A stretch of 64,000 bases of DNA from Owenia fusiformis. Its lineage: Eukaryota > Annelida > Polychaeta > Sabellida > Oweniidae. The stretch covers positions 1,514,571-1,578,570 of the forward strand of contig CAIIXF020000011.1 of the NCBI GenBank assembly GCA_903813345.2. The letters run 5' to 3'. Shown here one piece after another: positions 1 through 10,460 of this stretch. A program made the translations under genes and the position numbers. Every line of letters begins with the position of its first letter. The first letter of the stretch is position 1. Below the pieces are notes generated by a model that saw only the letters and a list, made by a program, of their open reading frames with translations, searched no databases and had not been told where the DNA came from.

Positions 1-470
1 GCAAAACATAAAGTAACACACACACACTTCTTATTGTTTTCACATTTTTACAACGTTTAACTAATTAAACAAAATAATTGAATAAAGAAATTAAATGACA
101 AAGATTGATCACTGTTCTATGATTGGTCAAAAGTATTAATTAAAAATGCATTATTTTCAACATTGATTTAAAATTCGTCCTTTGTTTTAGCTGCAACGTT
201 GGATGAAAGCAAACGAAACGTTCTTCCGCAAATAGAGTCCTGCAGAACTAAATATTCGATATAATCTATTTTTATTGTAAATAAATGTGAATAAGTAATA
301 TCCTACATGCATCGTTGTGGGAGAGCAGCAATGGACCGGAACCGAAGATGTTTATATCACGAAGATTGCCGAAGGTGCTTCAAGGAACCAATCAAATTTC
401 TTGAAGTTTTAGAGTCAGATCTTCGGTCATTTTCGGTAACTGTCCTAGAATAGTTACCGTCTTGTTTTAG

Positions 471-552
471 GTTCACCGTGGCTAATGTGAAGAAGGATGA
501 TAACCTGAGTGAAAATTCCAATTATGGTGCCGGCATTGATATTGCAGCACCT
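471..552 (+). CDS. S8 paralog 1 exon, NYG/DIAAP segment
   Basis: Acceptor cttgttttag, donor CT|GTAAGT. It begins with one base of a split codon and ends in phase 0, exactly as its paralog 40997-41078 does. It encodes the strand-loop segment before the catalytic Ser (proteinase K: ASDRYDRRSSFSNYG region). Confidence 0.88.
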
Positions 553-2449
553 GTAAGTTATAGAGCTGACCTGAAGAAATAGGTTTGATAGTACTCCAAG
601 AATCTTGCCTAGACCTCATTCCGCTGCTATAGGGCCTGTATGTAATAGACGCATCCTTGGCATGCGCGAGAAATAATACCATTGAGGTCATACTAAAATA
701 AAAACAATGGTAATGTCAATGGGTGGTGGGTCATGAGTAACATAATACGCATGCGCGAAAACTACAGCGCCTCTAGTGCCAAAATGGCCGATACCATTGG
801 TTCAATAGAAGTCTCTTTTCATGTAATTCTTCATGTCTGTAATCTCAAGTCGCTACCGCTCATAGTGTAGTACAATTGTCTTCAGTTAGCTGTTTGGTTT
901 TGATGTAGCTCTACACTGCGACACAGTTGAAATGAAATAAGGAAATGATAGTTCGATTTCATCTAATATGAATATATTACTGTAGTCTACTATCACGTGT
1001 ACCATCAAAACTCAAAAAACAATAGTTTACGTATTTCAATTATTCAAATAGTCATGAAGAATTAAAATTCTGCATTTATTGTCTCTATACTATCGACGAA
1101 ATAACCAACGAAGTACAACACCAGACCTGTGTATTTCTAGGGTGATAAAATAAGAAGTTCGACAAGAAACAAACATAACAGTTATGGCGAATTGTCAGGT
1201 ATATTCAACAATGTCTAAAACAAATTATTGATTATTCTCATCTCTAAAATTAGTATTTTCCAAAGTCAGTGGTATATTTTTCATTCTAATTGATAATATA
1301 GTGGTTTATAATATTGACTATTTATTGACCGCGCAATACATTGGTGGTACAGAACGTTCTAGATGACATCATGCAATTACTATCGTCGAATTTCGAATAT
1401 TACGTATATCAATGAAATTGCAAGTAAATACTCTTAGATAGAATATAATCAATATTCAAGTTTATCGCATTTTATCACTTATTTTAGGAACATCTATGGC
1501 AGCGCCCCATGTAGTAAGTATACCATCTTATTATCGGGAGATAAGTTGTTTATAAATACCACTTGCCTAGTCTTCTATAAGATGGGCAAACAAAAACTAG
1601 CTAGACTGGTTTCACTTTTGAGAAATACCCGAGCATGGCGTTACTGAATATTTGCGCAGATGACTTTCAACTTAAGATGTCCAGCTCCATCCTCAACCCG
1701 AATAGTAAGGTTGTCCATAATAACCTAATTATGACTGAACAGCCTCAATGCGACTCACTGGAGACTTTAAGCAATGCATATAAAATCGAAACGGAAACCT
1801 GCACCATAAATCGCCCAATACAAATGCATGTAATTTTCTCACATAAAACAATCGTCCGATTAGAGTTTACTTAGTCCGTTACTATAACCATGTATCCGCG
1901 AATGCAATTGACGCATGTCAGCTATTGGATTAGCCTACTATTTGATGACCAACTCATTTTAATATGAATGGAAAAGTGACAGGCACTATTCATATTTAAA
2001 TGAGTTACCCATAAAATAGTAGGTTAGACCGGAAGCCGACAGGCGTTAGTTGCATTCGCTTATGACATATCTTATGACATGTGCTTGTCATAAGATAACT
2101 TCCACTAACCCTGAACTTAGTTTACACAATTTTTAATGTTTTTTTGCCAATCCGCTTGTCGATGCATCCTTGTTCTACTCTATTCTACCAAATATTAAAA
2201 TATTCAAAGCCTAAAGTCATATTTTACAAATTGCAAGGTGGCTCAATTTTTGGGCAAATCCAATGACTTTAAAGTTAACATTGTTACACTAAATCACATG
2301 AAATAGTTCATACGTATTAACGATTGTGTAAACAATGTCACTCCGTATGTAATGAAAACTATTTTTGGCCAGGCTGGCGTAGCAGCGTGTTTTCTGAGCC
2401 GCCATCCAACAGCATCAATAGCGCAGATTGAAGATTATTTGATAAATGG
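471..2449 (+). CDS. Secreted subtilisin/proteinase-K-like serine protease, 3' part (paralog 1)
   Basis: Four GT-AG exons (471-552, 1141-1198, 1488-1513, 2373-2449) join in frame and encode the C-terminal half of an S8 catalytic domain. It reads TVANVKKDDNLSENSNYGAG, then DIAAP, GDKIRSST, the nucleophile motif GTSMAAPHV (Ser of the Asp-His-Ser triad), then AGVAACFLSRHPTASIAQIE. Family knowledge: such enzymes are secreted endopeptidases made as zymogens. Every exon boundary and phase matches the second S8 gene at 40997-44703, so the two are tandem paralogs. The Asp and His exons lie left of the window. A terminal exon equivalent to 45519-45609 was not found in the following 15 kb, so the gene may be truncated or its last exon may be remote. 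Confidence 0.85.
1141..1198 (+). CDS. S8 paralog 1 exon, GDKIRSS segment
   Basis: Acceptor gtatttctag, donor TCAG|GTATAT. It is 58 nt, phase 0 in and 1 out, the same length and phases as 42454-42511. It encodes GDKIRSSTRNKHNSYGELS, which ends in the Gly that opens the GTS motif. Confidence 0.85.
1488..1513 (+). CDS. S8 paralog 1 catalytic-Ser microexon
   Basis: Only 26 nt between attttag and GTA|GTAAGT. With the split Gly codon it encodes GTSMAAPHV, the S8 nucleophile signature. Its twin is 43635-43660, also 26 nt. Confidence 0.9.
1905..2060. repeat. Palindromic MITE-like unit
   Basis: A long imperfect palindrome (cctactatttgatgacc and, inverted, taaaatagtagg) encloses inner arms around tgaatggaaaagtg. 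It is flanked by the words gccgacaggcgttagttgca and gaatgcaa. The same alternating hairpins recur at 9005-9430, so this is a dispersed family with no coding capacity. Confidence 0.7.
2373..2449 (+). CDS. S8 paralog 1 exon after the catalytic Ser
   Basis: Acceptor ttggccag, donor AATGG|GTAAGT, 77 nt. It encodes the buried helix AGVAACFLSRHPTASIAQIE followed by DYLING. It is the same length and phase as 44627-44703. Confidence 0.88.
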
Positions 2450-2450
2450 G

Positions 2451-3695
2451 TAAGTATAACTATTTTTTATTTTAATTTGGCACAGGCCTCTATGTATTAG
2501 GAATTGTTAACTTTTAGTCAGGTAAGTCATGTACTCATTCTAGCATCATTTGATATTTGCTTATACTTAAATGTAAGTATCCTGTTTTGAAAGGCAATTT
2601 ATAATTATTTGAAATCTGATCATTTTGTTTTTAAAATACCGATTCATTCGCTAAATAATAAACATTATTTGATATAATTCAAACACACACAAACGTGGAA
2701 TTCACCTTGAGTAAAATGGTATTTTTGCAATCGAATACTTTTTTTGTAATCATGATCAACGTATATCTTAATTTATAGGGCATGGACGGGTATGATTGGA
2801 AATATAGCGAGTAACAAACCAAGGACTCCAAACCGAATTCTTCGCTCAAATAGATGCCCATCTTAAATTGCAGAGGAAGCATCGAGGCAGGCAATATGAT
2901 GATGTAAAATATGACAAGGACTAGCATAGTGTGCGGTACACATAAAAATGAAACAATTATGAGATTCTTTATTATATATATGAATACTTTTATGACTTTT
3001 ATGAGAAATACATGGCATTCGTGGTATAGTACTAGTTCGTGTTTGTTGATTTTATAGAAAGTGTAATGTATATTTACTCTAGCCAATTCTTGGATAGAAG
3101 TAATATCATCAGGAACACCGTGAACCATTTGAAAAAAGCTTGCCGTCGTTTTATAAATTTATTAAATATTTTTAAAATCGACAGATAAATGAATCATGAA
3201 TTAAAATGGAACTGGCTGGGCTCCTTGATTAGATATTTCATGATTTCGTCAGGATTTTGTTTAAAATTAAAATAAACGGATCCAAGAAAAATGACAATAT
3301 TCGAAAACTGGACGAAATGTGGTTATTGTCTGACATTAGTAATTGGCTGTAAATTCTAAGTTAGCGATCAAAAAGATGTAAACTTCATGTGTGTTTTGGA
3401 ATTTTTGGTGAGGTAATAAGACCAAAACTGGCAATTCAAATTGTGATGTGGAAAAATGGCGAACATTTGATTTCAAATTTTATGATTACGACATGACCCG
3501 TATACAGCAGTAAAAGACATGCAGGGATTTATCTTTGGACGAAGGCCACGATACAGTGACCTTAGAAGAAGGTAAATGTATATAGTTAGAAAATGCACAT
3601 CATATACACACAAAAAAAGTCGATGACATTTTTTCTTATTTTTAGTTGCCATTTTTGCCAAAAATAATGCTGTATGATAAGCAAAACTTAACGAA
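2451..3695. other. No gene recognised
   Basis: AT-rich sequence downstream of the paralog 1 exons. A hydrophobic 149-codon frame on the minus strand (2679-3128) has no recognisable motif. I see no S8 terminal exon here. Confidence 0.5.
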
Positions 3696-4130
3696 AGTCA
3701 TATCTACAGTACTAGCGTATTGTACTAGGATTCTGTATTAGGGACTGATACTAGGCTATGGTACCAGGGTTTGGTTCTACGGTGTGGTACTAAAGGTATG
3801 GTACTAGGGAATTGCACTAGGATGTGGTATTAGGGAACTATACCAGGGTATGGTGCTAATGTATGGTCCTGGGGAACTGTACTAGGGTAGGGTACTAGGG
3901 TATGGTACTAATTTTTGGTACTGTGTATTGCATAGGTATGATGCTGGTATATAGAACTGGGATATTGAAAAAAATACAGGTACAAAGATATTGTACATGG
4001 TATGATACTAGGGTAAGATACTGTACATGTACTAATTTACTACACTATGAGTTGAGGCTATGAAACGAGGATGCAGTACGAAGGTATAGTAGACGATATA
4101 GTAATAGGGCTTGCTGCTAGGACGGTGCGT
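3695..4130. repeat. Degenerate minisatellite (tagggtatggtacta)n
   Basis: About 430 bp built of diverged 14-15 bp units around tatggtactaggg. Units vary by substitution and small indels, which points to an old array. No coding role seen. Confidence 0.8.
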
Positions 4131-4335
4131 TAGTTTGGTACTAGTACTATGACGCGGTATCGCCGCCAGAACCGCGCGAACAATCGCGCAAATAATTCAT
4201 GTTTTCCACGCGAATGTTTTTTGTTCCTGCGATTGATTTTAACCAATAGAAATCGCGCGCCTGTATTAGTATCCGCCCGGAAAATTGTGTTACCGTCGCC
4301 CGATGATAACCAACCAATGGGGTAGCACAAAAATG
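4131..4335. other. GC/CpG-rich patch with CCAAT boxes
   Basis: This 200-bp patch is much richer in CG dinucleotides (ggtatcgccgcc, aatcgcgcgcc, ccgtcgcccg) than its surroundings. It holds two CCAAT words (ttaaccaatag, ccaaccaatggg). It could be a promoter or the remains of a mobile element. No adjacent exon was recognised. Confidence 0.3.
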
Positions 4336-5590
4336 CGGCCTAATGTTGTTAAGTTCGCCCGTGTCATACCAACAAATGAAAGTACACTGTATTATATAAT
4401 ACTATTAGGGAAGGATACGGTTTTTCGCAAGAATTATTTTGATCTGTATCATCGCTTACTAGAAGACATTATGTTGTAATTGACGTTATCTTTCGATATT
4501 AGCATTATTATTTTATTCTACACTACCTGTGTCGGATATTTCAGAAATGTATGTATTTAGATAGATTAAATGAGTGGGTTTCATGCAAAAAGGTAAATGG
4601 CACATTACTGTTTCAAAACAACAAATGCAATGGTCTATAAAAAAGTTCCATTTTCAATTAATCTATTCAATGTTTCATTTTTATGGCTCAATCTCTCCAC
4701 AATAGTTGTACATCAAGCATAATTGTTATTAAACATATTCTCATTTTATTGCATTGCAAAATGAAACCATTATACTTTAAAAAAAACATTGTCATAAACA
4801 GCGTCGACATCGACATCCGCGTTGCGTTTTGTGCGACATTGGCAGTAAGATGGATTTTCGAATATGCTGCATTATTCTTATGGTGTTGTCAAGCGTTTTT
4901 GCCGTACCAAAATGGCTAAAAAGAAACTGTAAGTGAAATTAAAAATGTCTTCTATATTCGTAAATTACATTGAACAATATACCATCTATTTTTACAATTG
5001 GCATACAGTACAACTTAATTGCATTCAGATAACTAATTAAAAGTAAAGATGTATCATTGATAACTTCGTATTTTATTTTTTAATAATTTAAAAAACATTA
5101 ACCCTAATGTCTGCCAAATTTTTGCCAAAAAACACTAAGTCACAAGGGGGTCTGCGATTTTTCATTACTTATCCGATTCATTATTGTTGGTATTGTTGTA
5201 AACTTATTTAATTACCTCTTCAGAAATGTATTGTTTTTAATCTAGTTTAACGTGACCTATAGGTTGACATTTATCGACATATTGTGATAAATCGTCAATT
5301 TTCTTTGAAAACGTTTCCTATATATCCTCAAAGAATAACCTATTACTTTCCAAATAAATCAAGAATCAACATAAAAGCTTATTTTCTATAACTGAACTTG
5401 CGCACTTTCAAAAATAGCAGTTTTCGCGAAATCTCATTGGACGCGAAATTGAATAATAACAATATTCGACTTTTTTCGTCTTTAGCACTTATAAATGGTG
5501 GTAAAGAAAAACTGAAACCCTTACACCATTATCCTCATATCTTTGTCACTTTTAAAATAACTCCTTGATATTTTACACATTTGTACATCA
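4336..5590. other. No gene recognised
   Basis: AT-rich intergenic sequence with only short open frames and no repeats I could define. Confidence 0.5.
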
Positions 5591-7046
5591 AACAGGATCT
5601 TAAGAGGTTCTGGACAAATCATTTGATTCTGGACTTGACATATTTTTTTTCCAACGAAATCACATCCAAGGGTTGAATTTTTATTGGATATTTAGAGAGC
5701 GAGTCCTGTATTGATTTCAATAAAAAGGTTAAAATAGAACGCTATTTGAGAGTTAATCTTATACTTTCATTACATTGATAAATTAAGGCAAATTCTGAAA
5801 AATTTTAAAGTGCATTTTTTATGAAATATTATCCAAGTATTTAGATGAAACGGTCTTATTTAAATACAAATCATAACATGATGATATTTTTTCAAAAAAT
5901 ATTTCTTCAAGAAATTCAATTGAAGGCTCAAGATAAAACGAGCTAATTTAGGTGAAAACCCTTACATGATGATGTGTTTTCATGACTTCTTTCATAAAAT
6001 TCCATCAAGGGGTGAAAATAAAATGATCGAATTTAAGTGATTTAAGGATCACGAGGATAGGTTTTCTTGGATATTTTCTATGAAATCCCATCCAGTGGTC
6101 AAGGTAAAAATTTTATTTGGTATATTTGGTCACGTGTTCGAACCCATAGAACCATATAGGAACGTCATTTTGAATGTTACGTGATAAATCCATATAAGGC
6201 TTTTAGAACAATGTGGGGAAAGATGAGGGGAAACCCCTGACACCTGTTTCACGATTTTATCCGAACGTTCATCGGATCATTTCGGTTTTTATGCACTTCA
6301 TTATTTTACCGAAGTTTGCCGATTCGATTCGTCGTATTTCGGAATATTGGGGACAATTTTATACTCCATTGGGAGTATTTTTAATCTACTTCTTATTACG
6401 AAGATTCCCGAACCTTGTTCGGATTAATCCGGATTTTCTGACCTACTTCATCTACCGAGATTTAACGAGTTTACATTCGGCTCATTTCGGAATCCTGGTG
6501 ACAATTTTATACTCCATTGGAGTATTTTTGATCTACTTCTCTGGATTTTTGATCTACTTCTTATGACGAAGATTCCCGAATCAGTTCGGATTAATCCGGA
6601 TTTTCTGACCTACTTTATCTACCGAGATTTAACGTGTTAACATTCGTCTCATTTCGGAATCCTGGTGACAATTTTATACTCCATTGGAGTATTTTTGATC
6701 TACTTTTTCTGGATTTTGCCCTACTTATTATAAGTTGACAGCAAGCAAATCAAAAAGTTCGCCATGAACGGGTTTCGATCGACTAACCTAGAGAGTGGAA
6801 GCTAAACACGCTAGCCATGAGGCTAACGTTCACCTGTGTGAGATGATAAAAGTATCATATATTTATACCGAGCGTCAATTTAGAATGATCTTCGCTTTTG
6901 ACTCCACTTAGATACAACTCGTCAGTTGTATCCAGAATAGGTGAACGCCTATGGTGTTAGTGAATAACCAAATCCCAGGCGAGTGGTTCGTATCCCACCG
7001 TGATATGTTATTTTTGCTTTATTAATACGACAGAAAGGAGCAAGGT
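5591..7046 (+). repeat. Left arm of a large inverted repeat
   Basis: This 1.46-kb stretch, from aacaggatcttaagagg to cgacagaaaggagcaaggt, recurs inverted at 14175-15590. It contains about two and a half copies of a unit of roughly 165 bp (cggaatcctggtgacaattt ... gattaatccggattttctga) between about 6340 and 6730. That unit creates a 117-codon open frame (6213-6566), which the other arm also preserves. Two tRNA-like segments lie near the inner end. It is probably one repeat family inserted or copied twice head to head. Confidence 0.85.
6941..6999 (+). ncRNA. tRNA-like Pol III segment (left arm)
   Basis: Box A-like TGGTGTTAGTG at 6952-6962 and box B-like GGTTCGTATCC at 6985-6995, about 33 bp apart, resemble the head of a tRNA-derived SINE. 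No full cloverleaf can be drawn. A second, more decayed tRNA-like stretch on the minus strand lies at about 6770-6838 (gttagcctcatggctagcg when read in reverse). Confidence 0.5.
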
Positions 7047-9004
7047 GTAGGTTTGAAAACAAGAGGTACGTTTATTTCAATACAGTTTTAGAAACATTAA
7101 CCTCTGATAATTGAAGGATTTCCACTTCTGAAGCGCGACTAGATCTAAGAAGTTCATTAATCAAGACAGTGTAAACCTTTTAGATATATGTTAGACAATG
7201 TACACGCCCCGTGTGGAATCAACTAAATGTTACATTTTGGATTTCATTGAGATCCTGTCATAGTCCTAAAATTTATTTTTCTGGAACATCATTTTTTCAA
7301 CACTGATACAAATTTCCCTGACATTTCCATGACATGTCTACAGTTTCAAAATTCCCGGACTCTTTGGCCCTTTTTGACCTTATTTTAAAATTCTCTGACA
7401 TTTCAGGCACTTGGAAAATTAAATCAAAACCCTGACATTTCCAGGTGTGTACGAACGCTGGAATTATTCTTAAAATATCCTTCAAACAAAAGGGGAAAAT
7501 GCTATGCACAAATACTCTAATTTAGTTTGTATTGTAATGCGTTGTATTACATTGCATTGCATTGTATTGTGTATTTATTTGAGTGTCCGTTGACGGTAAA
7601 GAAGGCATTTAAAAGTTATTTGTGAAACTTAATAAACTTAATAAACAATACTTTAACAGTATTCTGTTATGGCAAAGTATATTTCATTTTTTCTCTTGTT
7701 CTCTACAATCTGCGTTGAGGACACTGAAGCATATGTCTGTATTTTGTTGTTGGGGAACAGCGTATCCTATCGTTCACGGAGCAAATTCAACTCTCGTTCA
7801 CGAGTACCTTGTTTTTGGGCTCTTGTCCCAAAGATAACGATTGTATAAGGTTGCATAATCAGGATTATGAGCTTTCATGTTCTCATAGTTACATCTGTTG
7901 TAAAACGAATCTTGTCGCAACCTCTGCGAATCACGACAGCATAACATTTGAATCACGTTGACATCATTGCAAAATTAGGCTAAATATGCTAAGTCAAGAC
8001 GTTAATTAGCCCACGAAAGTTCATGGGTAACTTGAGAACTACAAAATACAACCAAATACTTTTCGAACGTACAATAGCAATATTTCTCACCTAACGTCTT
8101 CATAGTTTTAGGAACGTATTTTAAACGCATAATAGCCAAATATATCAAGATACTATATCTGCCTAAATGAAGTTATCTAGTGTTTACAAAGTTTTGAAAT
8201 ATATTATATCCAGATCCATCAGAAATTAACTTATCCATTTACATTACTTTACTAGTTCTAGTATCTTGCATGACTCGTTCATAAGAATTCTTTAATTCTA
8301 CCTCGTTCCCAATACGTCCTCAGACAGACATGAAATTGAAGTCACACCCGTTTGTTTGCGTGGCATATTTATACGTATACGCACTTTCTCTGATTATTGT
8401 CAAACAAATACATTTCAGGAGAAGAACATAAAAAACAAATGCCTGAAACGAATGCCGAAACATAAATCCCAAGTGATTAAGTATAGAATGTTTTATTCTT
8501 TTACGATTTGATAAGAGACCGAGACTAAGAAATTAAATGCGACGAAATATTTTGACAACGTAATTTGTATACTGTTTTATTCTTAAAGTTCTATGCGATA
8601 AATTATTTTATCTGTTTCAAAATGTTTCATTTTATTTTGCCTATATAAAAGAGATTGAAGAAGATAAGATAAACTGTTCCGTAATATATATTGTGTTTTA
8701 ATAACCTTTTTTTTAGAATCACAATGTAAAATAAATCTCCCGTTCCTGCCATTCTGGTAACGCCATGCAATGGATGCAATTCAAAGTGAGAGAGAGATCT
8801 ATGAATAACAGAATGCGTCCATGCCATTAATTTGGCCAAATACATGGCATGAAACTGACGTAAGTTTAAGTAAGCTACGCCCCCCGCTTTCTCTGGTAAA
8901 TTATGACTTTATTTTTCGGAGTAATGGGTTTCGGACAACTGGGTTTCGGAGAACTGGGGTGTACCCGATTACGCTTTGCACGCCGCTTTAAAATCCCGAT
9001 GTCT
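7047..9004. other. Repeat debris, no gene recognised
   Basis: Short motifs such as ccctgacatttcc recur around 7310-7450, suggesting a fragment of a dispersed element. A (TTGTA/TTGCA)n pentamer stretch lies at about 7525-7575. No exon was recognised. Confidence 0.4.
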
Positions 9005-9430
9005 CCAGAGGTAGTTTAATCCGGTAGCCGACAGGCGTTTCTTGCATTATTGAATACAAGCTAACCTTATATTCGCGAATGCAACTAACGCCTTCCGGCT
9101 ACCTGATTAACCCAGTATAATATGACCAAGTCATTTAAATATGAATGGAATAGTGGCAGGTACTATTCGTATTGACATGAGTTTCCAGTAAAATAATAGG
9201 TTAATCCGGTAGCCGACAGGCGTTAGTTGCATTTGCGAATACAAGCTAAGACTATGATTTGGGAATGGAAGATTTCAGCTTCCGGATTAACCTACCATTC
9301 TATGGGCGACTCATTTAAATATGAAAAGAACCTGACAATATTCCATTAATATTTTAATGAATTGCCCATAAAATAGTAAAGTAGGTTTATCCGGTAGCCG
9401 ACAGGCGTTAGCGGCATTCGCGAATACAAG
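9005..9430. repeat. Array of alternating palindromes (MITE-like)
   Basis: Three units contain ccggtagccgacaggcgtt. Some have an inverted partner (aacgccttccggctacc), and these alternate with the palindrome around tcatttaaatatgaa and aaaatagta. This is the same family as 1905-2060. No open frame. Confidence 0.75.
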
Positions 9431-10262
9431 CTCCTTTATTTCATAATTTGGGAAATATGTATTTTCACAATATTGAAATAGATGGTGGTTCAAAGTGGAA
9501 TACATATCATACAAGTGTCACAGATATTTTTAGTGCATATATGGTCTGTCTTTGCATGACTTTGTAGAACATATCAAAACCCTGGGATCCACAGGGTAAC
9601 AGTAAGTACATTTCGTTAGATCTTCCGAAGTTCATGCTTCAAAGTTGTCAAAGTTGTAAAAGGGTAATCCTTTTTTGAGTACGAAAGCGTACTTTTTGTT
9701 TAATAGCCTTTCCCAGCTGCTAATCTTTTGAGTGCATCGTGCATTCAACGAATTGTATTCACTTATTAACCAATCAGTGCCAGGAACAAAATGCACGCTT
9801 ACTTTTTGGGCTAAGTTTAGTGTTTTATGAAGCATGCTACATACAAATGTTACGCTTTTGCTCATTTACTTTGAGAACTATCTATAGGTACACATTACCA
9901 ATTGACTCCTAGATTTGAGTGAACAAGTACCTCGTATTTTTCATTTTTCGATATTTTGAGATTTGTTGGCTGATGAGTAACTTGATATTTTATGTCTAAA
10001 TATATTAAAGTGGTTAATAGTAATAGTTTTATTGTACACCATAAACTGTTAACGTTTTAGAATTGGGACACAATATATGATTTGATAATAGAACAATACA
10101 TGTATATGTCTTACTCTAAACTCGGTGGTTTGTTTGTTAGTATGTTTTCTTAACAGCTCAATAACTGTTGTATTAATAAGGCGTTATACTATGAAAAAAA
10201 GATTGAACGATGTAGGCATAGGCAGAGGGAGTATCACACTACCCTACCACGTGAACACATTT

Positions 10263-10460
10263 AAAAAGAATACAGGGTACAGTTAAGTTGCAAATAGAGC
10301 GGGTATTCTTTGTCCTTTTCCATAGGACTTTTCTGGTGATAGTGCGTTGCAAACTGCTCGATGAATCTATACAATGTAAAATCTAGTATTCCTCCAGAAC
10401 TATGGAAATAAACAAAGGTCCTCCATTTGCAACTTCACTGTAGCCTGTATTCCTTTTAAA
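10263..10460. repeat. Hairpin element (about 65-bp arms)
   Basis: Left arm aaaaagaatacagggtacag..gttgcaaat..ctttgtcc..ccatag. The right arm returns it inverted (ctatgg..caaag..atttgcaac..tgtagcctgtattc). This is the structure of a small non-autonomous DNA element, with no coding capacity. Confidence 0.7.

Noticed and set aside
300-345. Possible decayed oxyanion-hole exon of paralog 1 (WTGTED region)
   Set aside because: Only a vague resemblance to VAAGNSN...W. The AAGN core is missing and the splice edges are poor.
2679-3128. 149-codon hydrophobic minus-strand frame
   Set aside because: It has several hydrophobic stretches, but no family motif, conserved Cys pattern or splice context. AT-rich sequence yields such frames by chance.
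6213-6566. 117-codon frame preserved in both inverted arms as a possible gene
   Set aside because: The frame arises from a repeated about 165-bp DNA unit. Its preservation follows from copying of the arm, and no protein domain is visible.
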